Assembly: GCA_003433295.1 (NCBI GenBank)
Contig: CP016202.1
Span: 1,080,286-1,114,809, forward strand
Direction: 5' to 3'
Source of the DNA: Eubacterium minutum ATCC 700079
Lineage (GTDB): Bacteria > Bacillota > Clostridia > Peptostreptococcales > Anaerovoracaceae
Length of the DNA: 34,524 nucleotides
Both the position numbers and the translations under genes were made by a program. Positions 15,778 to 24,446 of the stretch are shown here, piece after piece; position 1 is the first letter of the stretch; each line of letters starts with the position of its first letter. The notes under the pieces were generated by a model. The model ran no database searches. It saw only the letters and a program-made list of their open reading frames with translations, and was not told where the DNA came from.

Positions 15778-16536
15778 TTGAAAGAGCAGACTTTGACAAT
15801 TTCCACCATAAAGGAACTTCAAAAGAATATTTATCTGATGAAGCTTGACGGTGACTGTAGCGAAATCGACGCTCCGGGACAGTTTATAAATATAAAACTT
15901 GACGGTTTTTTCCTGCGCAGACCTATTTCCATCGAGGATCGTTCAGATAATGATCTGACAATAATATTCAAGGTCGTCGGGCGCGGTACGGAGAGTCTTG
16001 CCGCATTGCAACCCGGCAGCAAAATCGACGTTCTTATGCCGCTTGGCAACGGCTTTGATCTATCCGTCTTCTCTTCCGCGCAAAAAAACTGCCTTCCGCC
16101 CGTTCTGATCGGAGGAGGAATAGGTCTTCCGCCGGTTTACGGGCTTGCCAAGCAACTGAAATCAAACGGCATCACCCCCGTGGTAATAGCCGGTTTCAAT
16201 TCAGCTTCCGAAGTCATATTGGAAAACGACTTTGAAAAAATCGGTATAACTCCACTCATCACAACCGTTGACGGGAGTTACGGAAGAGAAGGACTTGTCA
16301 CCGACCCTCTTGCGGAGATCCTTGCATCCGCACCTGACAGCTATGTCTTTACATGTGGTCCCGAACCCATGCTCAAAGCCATACACGCATATGTCAAAGA
16401 CGGGCAGTTCAGTTTCGAGGCGCGCATGGCGTGCGGTTTCGGAGCATGTATGGGGTGCAGTTGCAGGACCAGATACGGTTACAAGCGAATTTGTACGGAG
16501 GGTCCGGTTTTATACAAAGAGGAGATCGTATGGTAA
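15778..16536 (+). CDS. pyrK: Dihydroorotate dehydrogenase B, electron-transfer subunit
   Basis: A 252-residue FAD and [2Fe-2S] protein that passes electrons from dihydroorotate, via PyrD, to NAD+. The start is TTG 15778 with AGGA nine bases upstream; the ATG six bases earlier runs into a stop at once. FAD-binding LRRPISIED (R-R-P-x-S) and the NAD-domain IGGGIGLPPVYGLAK and FTCGPEPML are seen. The C-terminal cluster motif CGFGACMGCSC, followed by RICTEGPV, gives the iron-sulphur ligands. Length is normal. Its end overlaps the pyrD start by seven bases, as expected for a stoichiometric complex. Confidence 0.95.
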   Translation: MKEQTLTISTIKELQKNIYLMKLDGDCSEIDAPGQFINIKLDGFFLRRPISIEDRSDNDLTIIFKVVGRGTESLAALQPGSKIDVLMPLGNGFDLSVFSSAQKNCLPPVLIGGGIGLPPVYGLAKQLKSNGITPVVIAGFNSASEVILENDFEKIGITPLITTVDGSYGREGLVTDPLAEILASAPDSYVFTCGPEPMLKAIHAYVKDGQFSFEARMACGFGACMGCSCRTRYGYKRICTEGPVLYKEEIVW

Positions 16537-17477
16537 ATAACATGATAAACCCTGATACAAACAAATTGCCGGACACGAGGGTGAGTTTCTGCGGGCTTGA
16601 ACTCGACAATCCTGTAATCCCCGCAAGCGGTACATTCGGGTTTGGGCGGGACTTTGCAGATCTTTACGATATAAACATTTTAGGTTCCCTTTCTTTCAAG
16701 GGCACCACCCCGGAGGAAAGATACGGCAACAATTTGCCCAGAATCGCGGAGTGTCCTTGCGGAATGCTCAACTCAGTGGGGCTTCAGAACCCCGGAGTGC
16801 AAGCCGTTATAGAAAAAGAACTCCCGGAGCTTGCAAAAATCTACAAAAAACCCGTGATTGCCAATATAAGCGGTTTTTCAACGGACAATTACGTTGCGTG
16901 CGCCAAAGCGATGGACAACGAAAAGCAGGTCGGCATAATAGAGGTGAATATCAGCTGTCCAAATGTACACAACGGTGGTATGGCTTTCGGCACTGTCCCC
17001 GAATCGGCGGAAGAAGTGACAAGGGCGGTAAAGGCCGTCACAAGTAAGCCCGTAGTAATGAAGCTGAGTCCTAACGTTACGGACATCACAGACATCGCCA
17101 AGGCATGCGAAGCGGGCGGTGCCGACGGTATTTCTCTCATAAATACCGTCTTGGGGATGAGAATAGATATTGCAAAACGCAAGCCGATTCTTGCAAATAA
17201 AGTCGGAGGCTACTCCGGACCCGGCATCTTCCCTATAGCCTTGCGTATGGTCTATCAGGTCGCTCACGCCGTGAACATTCCTGTAATGGGTATGGGCGGT
17301 ATCCAATCTGCGGACGATGTTCTTGAGATGATCATGGCGGGAGCAAGCGCGGTGCAGATCGGCGCCGCCAACTTGGTCAATCCTTATATATGCAAGGAAA
17401 TCATAGAGGAACTTCCGATCAGAATGAATCAACTCGGAATAAAATCACTCAGGGAGATAACGGGAGCGGCGGACTGA
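16530..17477 (+). CDS. pyrD: Dihydroorotate dehydrogenase B, catalytic subunit (class 1B)
   Basis: A 315-residue FMN enzyme that oxidises dihydroorotate to orotate together with PyrK. ATG 16530 has GAGGAG five bases upstream; a longer frame to 16353 is pyrK in another frame. Motifs: FCGLELDNPVIPASGTFGFG, FKGTTPEERYGN, the active-site EVNISCPNVHNGG with the catalytic cysteine typical of class 1B, KLSPNVTDI and the FMN phosphate site GMGGIQSADDVLEMIMAGAS. It has no N-terminal membrane helix, which rules out class 2. The overlap with pyrK couples translation. Confidence 0.95.
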   Translation: MVNNMINPDTNKLPDTRVSFCGLELDNPVIPASGTFGFGRDFADLYDINILGSLSFKGTTPEERYGNNLPRIAECPCGMLNSVGLQNPGVQAVIEKELPELAKIYKKPVIANISGFSTDNYVACAKAMDNEKQVGIIEVNISCPNVHNGGMAFGTVPESAEEVTRAVKAVTSKPVVMKLSPNVTDITDIAKACEAGGADGISLINTVLGMRIDIAKRKPILANKVGGYSGPGIFPIALRMVYQVAHAVNIPVMGMGGIQSADDVLEMIMAGASAVQIGAANLVNPYICKEIIEELPIRMNQLGIKSLREITGAAD

Positions 17478-17553
17478 CAGCAGGTCGATCGGCGCCATGT
17501 CCGAAGCGCCCTTGTTAGGCGGATTCCAAACATAATATAGGAGGATTGACAAT

Positions 17554-18264
17554 ATGGGGAAAGATGTAATACTCGCCTGTGATTTTCCGGATAAGAAAAC
17601 GACTCTTTCATTTTTAAAGACATTCGGTTCCCTGCGGCCTTTTGTCAAAATAGGAATGGAACTGTTCTATTCCGAGGGTCCCGACATCATACGCGAGATA
17701 AAGAGCAGAGGACATAAGGTTTTCCTCGATTTGAAGCTGCACGATATACCGAATACCGTGGAAAAGGCGATGGCATCACTGTCAAAACTTGATATAGACA
17801 TGACAAACGTACATGCCGCGGGTACCGTGAAAATGATGGAAGCGGCAAGGAGGGGACTTACGCGGGCAGACGGAAGCGCGCCTATCCTGATTGCGGTGAC
17901 TCAGCTTACATCAACAGGACAGGAGCAACTCACTCAGGACATTATGATCGACCTGCCGATGAAAGAAATCGTCGCCGGGTATGCAAAAAACGCAAAGAAA
18001 GCGGGACTTGACGGCGTCGTCTGCTCACCCCTTGAGGCGGAGATGATACATGCAGGGTGCGGTGAAAAGTTCCTCACGGTAACCCCGGGGATACGTTTTG
18101 CAGGCAGTTCTTCGGACGATCAGAGCAGGATTACCACCCCCGCAAAAGCTCGGGAAACAGGCTCGGACTACATAGTGGTCGGCAGACCCGTGACACAGTC
18201 GAACGACCCGGTAGAGGCTTACGGCAGGTGCATCGAAGAATTTGTGTCATCAGACTGTCAATAG
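17554..18264 (+). CDS. pyrF: Orotidine 5'-phosphate decarboxylase
   Basis: A 236-residue TIM-barrel enzyme for the last step to UMP. ATG 17554 follows GGAGG. Catalytic tetrad residues are in FLDLKLHDIPNTVEK (D-x-K-x-x-D), the N-terminal DFPDKKTT provides the other Asp-Lys, and VTPGIRF plus DYIVVGRPVTQ form the phosphate-binding site. It belongs to the group 1 family of about 230 residues. It stands 76 bases after pyrD; the gap has no obvious terminator. Confidence 0.94.
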   Translation: MGKDVILACDFPDKKTTLSFLKTFGSLRPFVKIGMELFYSEGPDIIREIKSRGHKVFLDLKLHDIPNTVEKAMASLSKLDIDMTNVHAAGTVKMMEAARRGLTRADGSAPILIAVTQLTSTGQEQLTQDIMIDLPMKEIVAGYAKNAKKAGLDGVVCSPLEAEMIHAGCGEKFLTVTPGIRFAGSSSDDQSRITTPAKARETGSDYIVVGRPVTQSNDPVEAYGRCIEEFVSSDCQ

Positions 18265-18372
18265 ACATATTCAATACGCGTGCTCAAAAGATCCGACAGG
18301 GACTTTTCGGGCGGATTGCTGTTCACAAAGAGATAATGTGTCGGTAAAACATATTATATAAGGAGGCAAACT

Positions 18373-19017
18373 ATGAAAAAACGGGATATTGCAAAAGTTC
18401 TGCTGTCAATACAGGCGGTTTTCCTGAGGCCGGAAGACCCTTTTACATGGGCAAGCGGAATAAAAAGTCCCATTTACTGCGACAACAGGCTCACATTGAC
18501 CGCGCCAAAGGTCAGAACGCTGATAGAAGAGGCTCTGGTCGAAGTCATAAATGAATTTTATCCAAATGTTGAGGTTCTAATGGGGACCAGCACAGCGGGA
18601 ATCCCCCACGCGGCTATCGTCGGACATCTGATGGATCTGCCCGCGGGTTACGTGCGCGGCGGTAAAAAGGATCACGGCAGAAGCAATCAGATAGAGGGGA
18701 AACTCTCCGAAGGGGAGAAGGTAGTCGTGATAGAAGACCTTATCTCCACCGCGGGTTCATGCTGCGAAACCGTTGAAACTTTGAGAAAAGCAGGCGCCGA
18801 TGTTCTGGGAGTCGCAAGCATATTCACATACGGAATGAAAAAGGGACTGGAAAATCTTGCGTCTCACAATATTGAAAATCACAGCCTGAGCGACCTTGAC
18901 ACGTTGGTCGAAGTAGCTGTCGATACCGGATATATAAAACCGGATGATAAAAACAGGATTTTAAGTTTCAGAGAAAATCCGGCCGATACAGGCTGGATGA
19001 AACAGGAGGTACAATGA
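18373..19017 (+). CDS. pyrE: Orotate phosphoribosyltransferase
   Basis: A 214-residue enzyme joining orotate and PRPP to OMP. ATG 18373 has AGGAGG seven bases upstream. The PRPP loop [13 protein letters not shown], the substrate loop region [16 protein letters not shown] and the flexible loop [16 protein letters not shown] are clear. The 108-base gap after pyrF contains AT-rich sequence before the ribosome site and might hold an internal promoter, but no good -35/-10 pair is seen. Its stop overlaps the pyrB start (ATGATGA). Confidence 0.95.
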   Translation: MKKRDIAKVLLSIQAVFLRPEDPFTWASGIKSPIYCDNRLTLTAPKVRTLIEEALVEVINEFYPNVEVLMGTSTAGIPHAAIVGHLMDLPAGYVRGGKKDHGRSNQIEGKLSEGEKVVVIEDLISTAGSCCETVETLRKAGADVLGVASIFTYGMKKGLENLASHNIENHSLSDLDTLVEVAVDTGYIKPDDKNRILSFRENPADTGWMKQEVQ

Positions 19018-19937
19018 TGAAAGAAATTCGCAATTTAATCAACATCACAGATTTCAGCGTAGAGGAAATCGATCATCTCATCAGTATCGCGGACGACATA
19101 ATCGAAAATCCCGAAAAATATAGGGATATATGCGCCCACAAAAAGCTTGCGACCCTTTTCTTTGAGCCGAGCACAAGAACACGACTCAGTTTTACCGCCG
19201 CAATGATGGAACTTGGCGGTAACGTCCTCGGCTTCGACGATGCCGGTACAAGTTCGGCCAAAAAAGGAGAAAGTGTCAGCGATACGGTGATAATGGCAGG
19301 TTGCTATGCGGATATTATAGCGATGCGCCACCCGAAAGAAGGAGCTCCCATCATAGCAAGCACCAAGACCACCGTTCCGATAATCAATGCGGGCGACGGC
19401 GGACACTTCCATCCTACACAGACATTGACGGATCTGCTGACGATAAGCAGGAAAAAGAAAGGACTCGGAAACTTCACCATAGGGGTTTGCGGAGACCTGA
19501 AATTCGGCAGAACCGTCCATTCTCTCATAGAGGCGATGCTGCGCTACGAGAATGTAAAATTCGCCCTGATTTCACCGAACGAGTTGCGCATTCCCGACTA
19601 CGTTAAGGAGACGATGGACAACGCCGGCGCGGAATGGGTCGAATACGAAAAGCTCGAAGATGCAATTCCGGAACTGGATATTCTGTACATGACACGTGTA
19701 CAGAGGGAGCGTTTCTTCAACGAGGAGGATTACATCCGCCTGAAAGACAGCTTTATTCTCAACCTCGACCTGCTCGAGCCTGCGAAAAAAGACTTGACGA
19801 TACTTCATCCTCTTCCGAGGGTCAATGAAATATCCGTGGAAGTGGACGACGATCCGCGAGCATGCTATTTCTATCAGGCTCTCTGCGGGAAATATATACG
19901 CATGGCTCTGATACTGTATCTTCTGGGCATCAAGTAA
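19014..19937 (+). CDS. pyrB: Aspartate carbamoyltransferase, catalytic subunit
   Basis: A 307-residue enzyme that makes N-carbamoyl-aspartate, the committed step. Carbamoyl-phosphate site [12 protein letters not shown] (S-T-R-T-R), HPTQTLTDL and the aspartate site [10 protein letters not shown] are intact. Two adjacent ATGs exist: 19014 and 19017. AGGAGG lies four and seven bases upstream respectively, so 19017 is equally or more likely and changes only one residue. Overlaps pyrE. Followed by pyrI, so the enzyme should be the allosteric c6r6 type. Confidence 0.95.
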   Translation: MMKEIRNLINITDFSVEEIDHLISIADDIIENPEKYRDICAHKKLATLFFEPSTRTRLSFTAAMMELGGNVLGFDDAGTSSAKKGESVSDTVIMAGCYADIIAMRHPKEGAPIIASTKTTVPIINAGDGGHFHPTQTLTDLLTISRKKKGLGNFTIGVCGDLKFGRTVHSLIEAMLRYENVKFALISPNELRIPDYVKETMDNAGAEWVEYEKLEDAIPELDILYMTRVQRERFFNEEDYIRLKDSFILNLDLLEPAKKDLTILHPLPRVNEISVEVDDDPRACYFYQALCGKYIRMALILYLLGIK

Positions 19938-20026
19938 CGATAAACAACGATTGTTCGGAAGTTATCTCAAGATCTGCCCGTGCGGCAAAGGAAAAACTGC
20001 TGAACTAAAAACGAAAGGAGTAAAGC

Positions 20027-20446
20027 ATGAATATTGATGGAGTAAGCACAGGTGTGGTTCTGGATCACATACAGGCGGGAAAGAGCATGCGGATATACGA
20101 GCTCCTCAGGCTCGATAAACTGAAATGCTGCGTTGCGATCATTCAGAACGCAGAAAGTGAAAAATACGGAAAAAAAGACATAATAAAGGTTGACGGGAGC
20201 ATAAACCTGGATCTCGATATTTTGGGATACATAGACAGCAATATCACCGTCAACATAGTAAAGGACGGTCACTTGGAGAAAAAAGTCCACCTGGATCTCC
20301 CGGAAATGCTCACAAGCGTGATCAAATGCAAGAATCCGCGTTGCATAACTTCCATTGAACAGGAAATTCCGCACAAGTTCAAACTGGTCGACAAGAAGAA
20401 AAAAGTCTACCGCTGCGTATACTGCGATGCGGAGTTTTCCGAGTGA
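20027..20446 (+). CDS. pyrI: Aspartate carbamoyltransferase, regulatory subunit
   Basis: A 139-residue protein that binds nucleotide effectors and joins PyrB trimers. The N-terminal domain holds the effector site (GVVLDHIQAGKSM). The C-terminal domain has four zinc-binding cysteines in CKNPRC and YRCVYCDAEF. Start ATG 20027 has AGGAG at seven bases. Length is slightly short of the enteric protein (about 150) but typical for Clostridia. It lies 89 bases after pyrB and is the last gene before the operon terminator. Confidence 0.95.
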   Translation: MNIDGVSTGVVLDHIQAGKSMRIYELLRLDKLKCCVAIIQNAESEKYGKKDIIKVDGSINLDLDILGYIDSNITVNIVKDGHLEKKVHLDLPEMLTSVIKCKNPRCITSIEQEIPHKFKLVDKKKKVYRCVYCDAEFSE

Positions 20447-20541
20447 TTGATATCTGCGCATATCACGATGAACGAGTTTTCAAAGTAATCGACTGCATTC
20501 ATCACTAAAAAAAAGAATTCAGGCGCCGCCTGCGAACACGC

Positions 20542-20582
20542 AAAAAACTGTCGCTGCAAATCAATGCAGACAACAGTTTTTT
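20542..20582. terminator. Terminator closing the pyr operon, probably bidirectional
   Basis: AAAAAACTGT at the left pairs with ACAGTTTTTT at the right, with inner GCTGCA/TGCAG. A-run on one side and T-run on the other allow termination in both directions, which suits the convergent gene at 20605-21087 on the minus strand. Confidence 0.88.
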
Positions 20583-20604
20583 GTTGTCCCGGTAAACAAT
20601 CAAA

Positions 20605-21087
20605 TTATTTGATTGTTCCCTTGAAGCCGGCTTTCTTCAGTGCCTTTTTAAATTTAGCAGACTGTTTCTTCGGCATCTTCTTGTTGAGTTTGATCGTCAT
20701 TTTATCGGTCTTCAGACCTTTGAATGCGCCTTTCTCAACCTTAAGTGCTTTCTTTGCCTTAAACTTGATAGTCTTCAGCTTTTTGGCACCCTTGAAAGCG
20801 TTCTTCTTAACTGCAACAACAGCGTATTTCTTGCCATCTTTTGTGACGTAAGCCGGAGCCGTTGCCGTCTTCAGGCTCTTCACTTTTTTGCTCCAAACCT
20901 TGGTCAGTACAGCACCTTTCTCGTTAAGATCATAAACAAGTACAGAACTTCTTACGTTTTTGTGGGAAGTAGCCTCATTTCCTTTAACCGGACTTGCTGC
21001 CGCAAAACATGACGCAAAAGAGAATGTCGTAACGACAGCCGCCATCATTAGCGTCAAAAGAGTACGTTTTGCCATCTTATTTACCAT
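20605..21087 (-). CDS. Small secreted protein with leucine-rich-repeat-like C-terminus
   Basis: A 160-residue exported protein. Start ATG 21087 is eight bases after AAGGGGG; a GTG at 21096 overlaps that ribosome site. Signal peptide: KMAKRTLLTLMMAAVVTTFS followed by ASCFAAAS; cleavage is likely after AxA, and the Cys is not in a good lipobox. The mature part is very rich in lysine. Its C-terminal third has AFKGAKKLKTIKFKAKKALK and VEKGAFKGLK, units of BspA/TpLRR-type repeats (A-F-K-G-x-x-x-L-K-x-I-x-F), only about two to three of them. Function unknown; BspA-type repeats usually serve adhesion or protein binding. Confidence 0.78.
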   Translation of the reverse strand: MVNKMAKRTLLTLMMAAVVTTFSFASCFAAASPVKGNEATSHKNVRSSVLVYDLNEKGAVLTKVWSKKVKSLKTATAPAYVTKDGKKYAVVAVKKNAFKGAKKLKTIKFKAKKALKVEKGAFKGLKTDKMTIKLNKKMPKKQSAKFKKALKKAGFKGTIK

Positions 21088-21237
21088 TGGATTCACCCCC
21101 TTTCAAGTGTTGTATTTTATGTGAATCCGAACTGTTACCGCCCGGAGAACACAACATCTTTGCAGTTTCTGTCCATCGTCTCAAAAGACTTCTTACCTTC
21201 GATGGACTTCTGCTGAAAATTTTGAGGAACATGCCCT

Positions 21238-21927
21238 CTAATTCCGAGGATTGTACCTATAGTAATATCTTTCTTTAGACGTATCAACTCTGTTGAGAAC
21301 AAATCCTAATAAAGGACATCCTGCTCTTTCCAGCTGTCTTATCGAATTTCTGACTACGACCCTGGGCGTCACTCCGCTGCGTACACACAGTACCGCTCCG
21401 TCACACATATGACCGATCCTTTCCGCATCGGAAACCACCCCGAGAGGCGGTGCATCTATAAACGTGTAACGATAATGGCTGTCCATATATTCCAGCATTT
21501 CTTCGAATTTTCGACTCTCCAGCAGCATCGACGGATTGACTAAGTTGTCAACGTTGGGAAGTATGTCTCCACTTTCGATATCCGTCGCGAAAACGGCGTC
21601 CTCTATCGATTCTCTGCCGGAAAGAAGGTGTGACGTGCCTTTCAGTTCTTTTCCGTCCTCACGGGTCATACCGTACGTGCCCGCAAGAGTCGACTTTCTC
21701 ATATCGGCATCTATGAGTACGGAAGATTCGTTTAAAAGCGCCATCTGCTTCCACAGATTGAACGCCACAAAGCTCTTTCCCTCGTTCGGCTCTGAGCTTA
21801 TAATCAGAATCCTCTTCATGTCATTTCCTAAAAAACTTATGTTTATCCTGAGTCGGTTAATTGCTTCTTCTATTGCATACGGAAGCTCAGGCTGAACCCC
21901 GAAAACAAGTTTTCCTTTATTCGCCAT
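21238..21927 (-). CDS. cpsD: CpsD-type bacterial tyrosine kinase for exopolysaccharide synthesis
   Basis: A 229-residue cytoplasmic BY-kinase. ATG 21927 has GGAGG upstream inside the previous gene; the longer frame to 21963 has no ribosome site. Walker A ISSEPNEGKSFVAFN, Walker A' SVLIDADMRKS and Walker B YTFIDAPPLG are in order. The C-terminus holds the tyrosine cluster ERYYYRYNPRN expected for autophosphorylation. The partner membrane activator is the Wzz/CpsC protein just upstream, whose end it overlaps by 11 bases; the CpsB phosphatase in the same operon should reverse it. Last gene of the operon. Confidence 0.9.
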   Translation of the reverse strand: MANKGKLVFGVQPELPYAIEEAINRLRINISFLGNDMKRILIISSEPNEGKSFVAFNLWKQMALLNESSVLIDADMRKSTLAGTYGMTREDGKELKGTSHLLSGRESIEDAVFATDIESGDILPNVDNLVNPSMLLESRKFEEMLEYMDSHYRYTFIDAPPLGVVSDAERIGHMCDGAVLCVRSGVTPRVVVRNSIRQLERAGCPLLGFVLNRVDTSKERYYYRYNPRN

Positions 21928-22705
21928 CGCGCTTCCTCCCTCCCAATGCAAACAAACCTGCACCGTTGCGCTTTCCTGTAATGGAATCAGGGGTCGTAAA
22001 GTCGTCTGTCCTGCCTTCCGGGATCACCGTCAGCGGCAATACACCGAAGTTTCTTTCAATGTCTTCCGCCGTCTTCAACGTATCGTCCATCACATGCATT
22101 ACGGTCAGTACCGCCAATGTCAAAACGAGAAGTAAAATCGCACCTACCATAACATTTACTGTCATGCTCGGATAGCTTCGCTTGACCGGCACCGTCGCCG
22201 TCTCCGCTATGTTCGGCTTTGGCGCTCCCATCAGCTTAGGCAGTTTCTTCTCCGCCGTGCGGGTCAGAACATTGACCATATCCGTAGCCTTACGGCGATC
22301 CCTGTCCGTTACTGATATTTTAAGAATTCTCGTATCGGCAACCGCAGAAATTTCTATTTTCTCAAGCGCCTCCTCATAGTCGTCTTTCAAATTAAGTTCT
22401 TTTATCATACTCTCAACGATCGGTCTTGTTTTGACCAGCTCAATGTAATCGCTCGAGAGAGATTTACCTATATTCAGATCCGTAAGGTCAACTACCGAAC
22501 CGCTGGAAGAGGAAACCATATACATCGTTGTGGTCGCGGTATACTTGGGAGTAATCAGAAAATGTGTAATCAAACCCGCAAGCAAGGCGCCTGCGATAAA
22601 CGATCCTATAATCCATAGGATTTTTTTTCTGTAATACCCGAAGAGATCAAAGATGTCAATCTCAACGACCTTATCGTCTTTCTGTATATCAATGTCCTGT
22701 GGCAT
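21917..22705 (-). CDS. cpsC: Wzz/CpsC-family chain-length determinant and kinase activator
   Basis: A 262-residue membrane protein with two transmembrane segments: ILWIIGSFIAGALLAGLITH near residue 30-55 and VMVGAILLLVLTLAVLTVM near 185-205. The N-terminus has the Wzz motif VVEIDIFDLFGYYRKK and, before the second helix, the conserved PVKRSYPSM. Between them lies the extracellular helical domain. The C-terminal cytoplasmic tail includes DDTLKTAEDIERNFGVLPLT, the kinase-contact segment. Ribosome site AAGGGA. Two bases after the LCP gene. Confidence 0.9.
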   Translation of the reverse strand: MPQDIDIQKDDKVVEIDIFDLFGYYRKKILWIIGSFIAGALLAGLITHFLITPKYTATTTMYMVSSSSGSVVDLTDLNIGKSLSSDYIELVKTRPIVESMIKELNLKDDYEEALEKIEISAVADTRILKISVTDRDRRKATDMVNVLTRTAEKKLPKLMGAPKPNIAETATVPVKRSYPSMTVNVMVGAILLLVLTLAVLTVMHVMDDTLKTAEDIERNFGVLPLTVIPEGRTDDFTTPDSITGKRNGAGLFALGGRKRDGE

Positions 22706-22707
22706 TT

Positions 22708-23730
22708 CTAATCCCTTTCCCGCTTTTCGATTTTCTTAAGACTGTAGAGCCTTGTCATAACATCGATAATCGATTTCCGTGACGGATAAAATTCACTGTG
22801 CAAAAGTCCGTCATCGAGAGTCTTTCCGGTTTTCCGGGTTCCTTTAAACTGCAATATCCCCTTGTTCTCCCCTCTGTAAATCGCATTGGACATATTCGAA
22901 ATCGCATTGCCGGACATATCGGTCACGGCATACTTTTTCATCTTGCGATAGATGCTGTTTGAAAACTTCGGATCTCTCCTGATTTTCTTCCTGAAAATAT
23001 CCATTAACGCTTTCAAATATTGTTCCTGTCTACGCATTCGCGATATATTTTCTTCGTCGCCCACGCCTGTGCGCGCTCTGAGAAAATTCTCCGCCTGTGC
23101 GTCATTCAGTTTGATGTGTCGCCCTTTTTTAAGCGACGGATCCACCGATGTCAGGTCGTCTTCTATCTCTACCGGCACTCCTCCAACCGCATTATTCAAT
23201 CTGCCGATTTCTTTCATACCCATTGCATAATATCCGTCTATATCTATGCCACCCAGAAGCTTTGAAACCGTTTCGACCGTATTTTCGCAACTTTGGTTTC
23301 TGTTGCCGCCGTACCAGTGCGCGGTACACAGCTGCGCTTTTCCCGTGACATTGACTTCTCCGTCGGAATCCATCATCGGTATTTCGGTAATTATATCACG
23401 ATTCAACTGTATAAATCCATAGGTGTTTTCTGTTTTGTCTAAAATTACCAAAAGGATAAAGTCAGACATACTGCCTCGGTATTTATCGCCTTTTCCGTTT
23501 TCGTTCCCGCTTCCATCGGTTCCCATGAACAGATACGACTGTATATTGTTTTCCGTTTCATATTCCTCTTTGCCGAATCTGATTCTCCCGATTTTCTCCG
23601 TACCGGTATGTATACTCTTTTCTCTTGATGAAGTCTTTTCATACATATAAACACCGGCGCCGACCACGCATATGATCATCAAAGCAGATAAAACCGCAAG
23701 TACTATTTTCATCTTACTTCTACGACTCAT
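22708..23730 (-). CDS. LytR-CpsA-Psr (LCP) family protein
   Basis: A 340-residue protein with one N-terminal membrane anchor (KIVLAVLSALMIICVVGAGV) and an extracellular LCP domain that attaches polymers to peptidoglycan. LCP motifs seen: LFMGTDGSG, RGSMSDFILLVIL (Arg-x-x-x-D substrate site), IQLNRDIITEIP (R-D metal/phosphate site), GIDIDGYYAMGMKEIGRLNN with AVGGVPVEI, and LRARTGVGDEENISRMRRQ (pyrophosphate-binding Arg). Overlaps the preceding cpsB stop by 4 bases (ATGA). Function here: transfer of the finished exopolysaccharide to the wall. Confidence 0.9.
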   Translation of the reverse strand: MSRRSKMKIVLAVLSALMIICVVGAGVYMYEKTSSREKSIHTGTEKIGRIRFGKEEYETENNIQSYLFMGTDGSGNENGKGDKYRGSMSDFILLVILDKTENTYGFIQLNRDIITEIPMMDSDGEVNVTGKAQLCTAHWYGGNRNQSCENTVETVSKLLGGIDIDGYYAMGMKEIGRLNNAVGGVPVEIEDDLTSVDPSLKKGRHIKLNDAQAENFLRARTGVGDEENISRMRRQEQYLKALMDIFRKKIRRDPKFSNSIYRKMKKYAVTDMSGNAISNMSNAIYRGENKGILQFKGTRKTGKTLDDGLLHSEFYPSRKSIIDVMTRLYSLKKIEKRERD

Positions 23731-24446
23731 AACTGTGTTTGCAACCTTTTCCTTCCTTCTTCATCTATTTTGCGCAGTACCGCGGCACCCAGCTTTTTGG
23801 TTATCAGGGTCCTCGCCTGCAGCAGGTTCGGAGGTCTTTTGACAGTGTCATGACAGTCACTGCCTATAAGCACAGCCTGTCTTTCCTTTATAAGCTTAAA
23901 ACAAAATCTTCGTTGCCGCCATCCGCCCTTTAAACTCTCTGCATTTACCTGTAAGGTGAGCGGCATCTCAAGAAGTCTTTTCCATACCGTCTTGTCTTTC
24001 TGCCACCGCATGTATCTTTCCACATGCACCAAAACCACGTGCAGCTTCTGCCCGGTCATTATCAACTCAACTTCTTGCAGCATTTCTTCATCCCACTGTC
24101 TGAAAGGCATCTCAAGAAGAAGTGTCCTTGTCCCTTCTATGCATAGTTCGGGCAGCTTTTTCGCCTTTCCCATACCCGAAAACCAGTAAACCTCAGCAGC
24201 CTTGAAGATTTCAGGGTAAATCAGGTCTTCATCCGACCCGGCAATTTCCCTTTGAACACTCGCAAAACTCTCTTCACGTGCCGCAAGAAAATCTTCTATA
24301 TTGCTCTTATGTGCATAAAAATGCGGCGTGGCAACTATTCCCGTCACCCCTTGCTCCGTCTCTGCATTGAGCATCTGCATGGTCATCTCGACGCTTCTGC
24401 TGCCGTCATCGATTCCCGGAAGTATGTGTGTATGAAAATCAATCAA
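23727..24446 (-). CDS. cpsB: CpsB/CapC-type PHP-domain tyrosine phosphatase
   Basis: A 239-residue manganese-dependent phosphatase that dephosphorylates the CpsD kinase. The start is best placed at TTG 24446: GGAGGAG lies nine bases before it and the protein then begins IDFHTHILPGIDDGS, the usual N-terminus of the family. The ATG at 24473 has no ribosome site. PHP metal ligands: HTH, D of GIDDGS, ATPHFYAH, LLLEMPF (Glu), LVHVERYM and LIGSDCHDT. It overlaps the glycosyltransferase stop by eight bases. Length and motif order are normal. Confidence 0.88.
   Translation of the reverse strand: MIDFHTHILPGIDDGSRSVEMTMQMLNAETEQGVTGIVATPHFYAHKSNIEDFLAAREESFASVQREIAGSDEDLIYPEIFKAAEVYWFSGMGKAKKLPELCIEGTRTLLLEMPFRQWDEEMLQEVELIMTGQKLHVVLVHVERYMRWQKDKTVWKRLLEMPLTLQVNAESLKGGWRQRRFCFKLIKERQAVLIGSDCHDTVKRPPNLLQARTLITKKLGAAVLRKIDEEGRKRLQTQL

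Noticed and set aside
18265-18372. Internal promoter between pyrF and pyrE
   Set aside because: A TATTAT stands upstream of pyrE but no -35 box at acceptable spacing is present.
14371-20446. Idea that the whole window is a composite transposon
   Set aside because: Most of the content is core metabolism and surface genes with ordinary operon structure; two like IS copies at the edges are more simply explained by contig ends or separate insertions.
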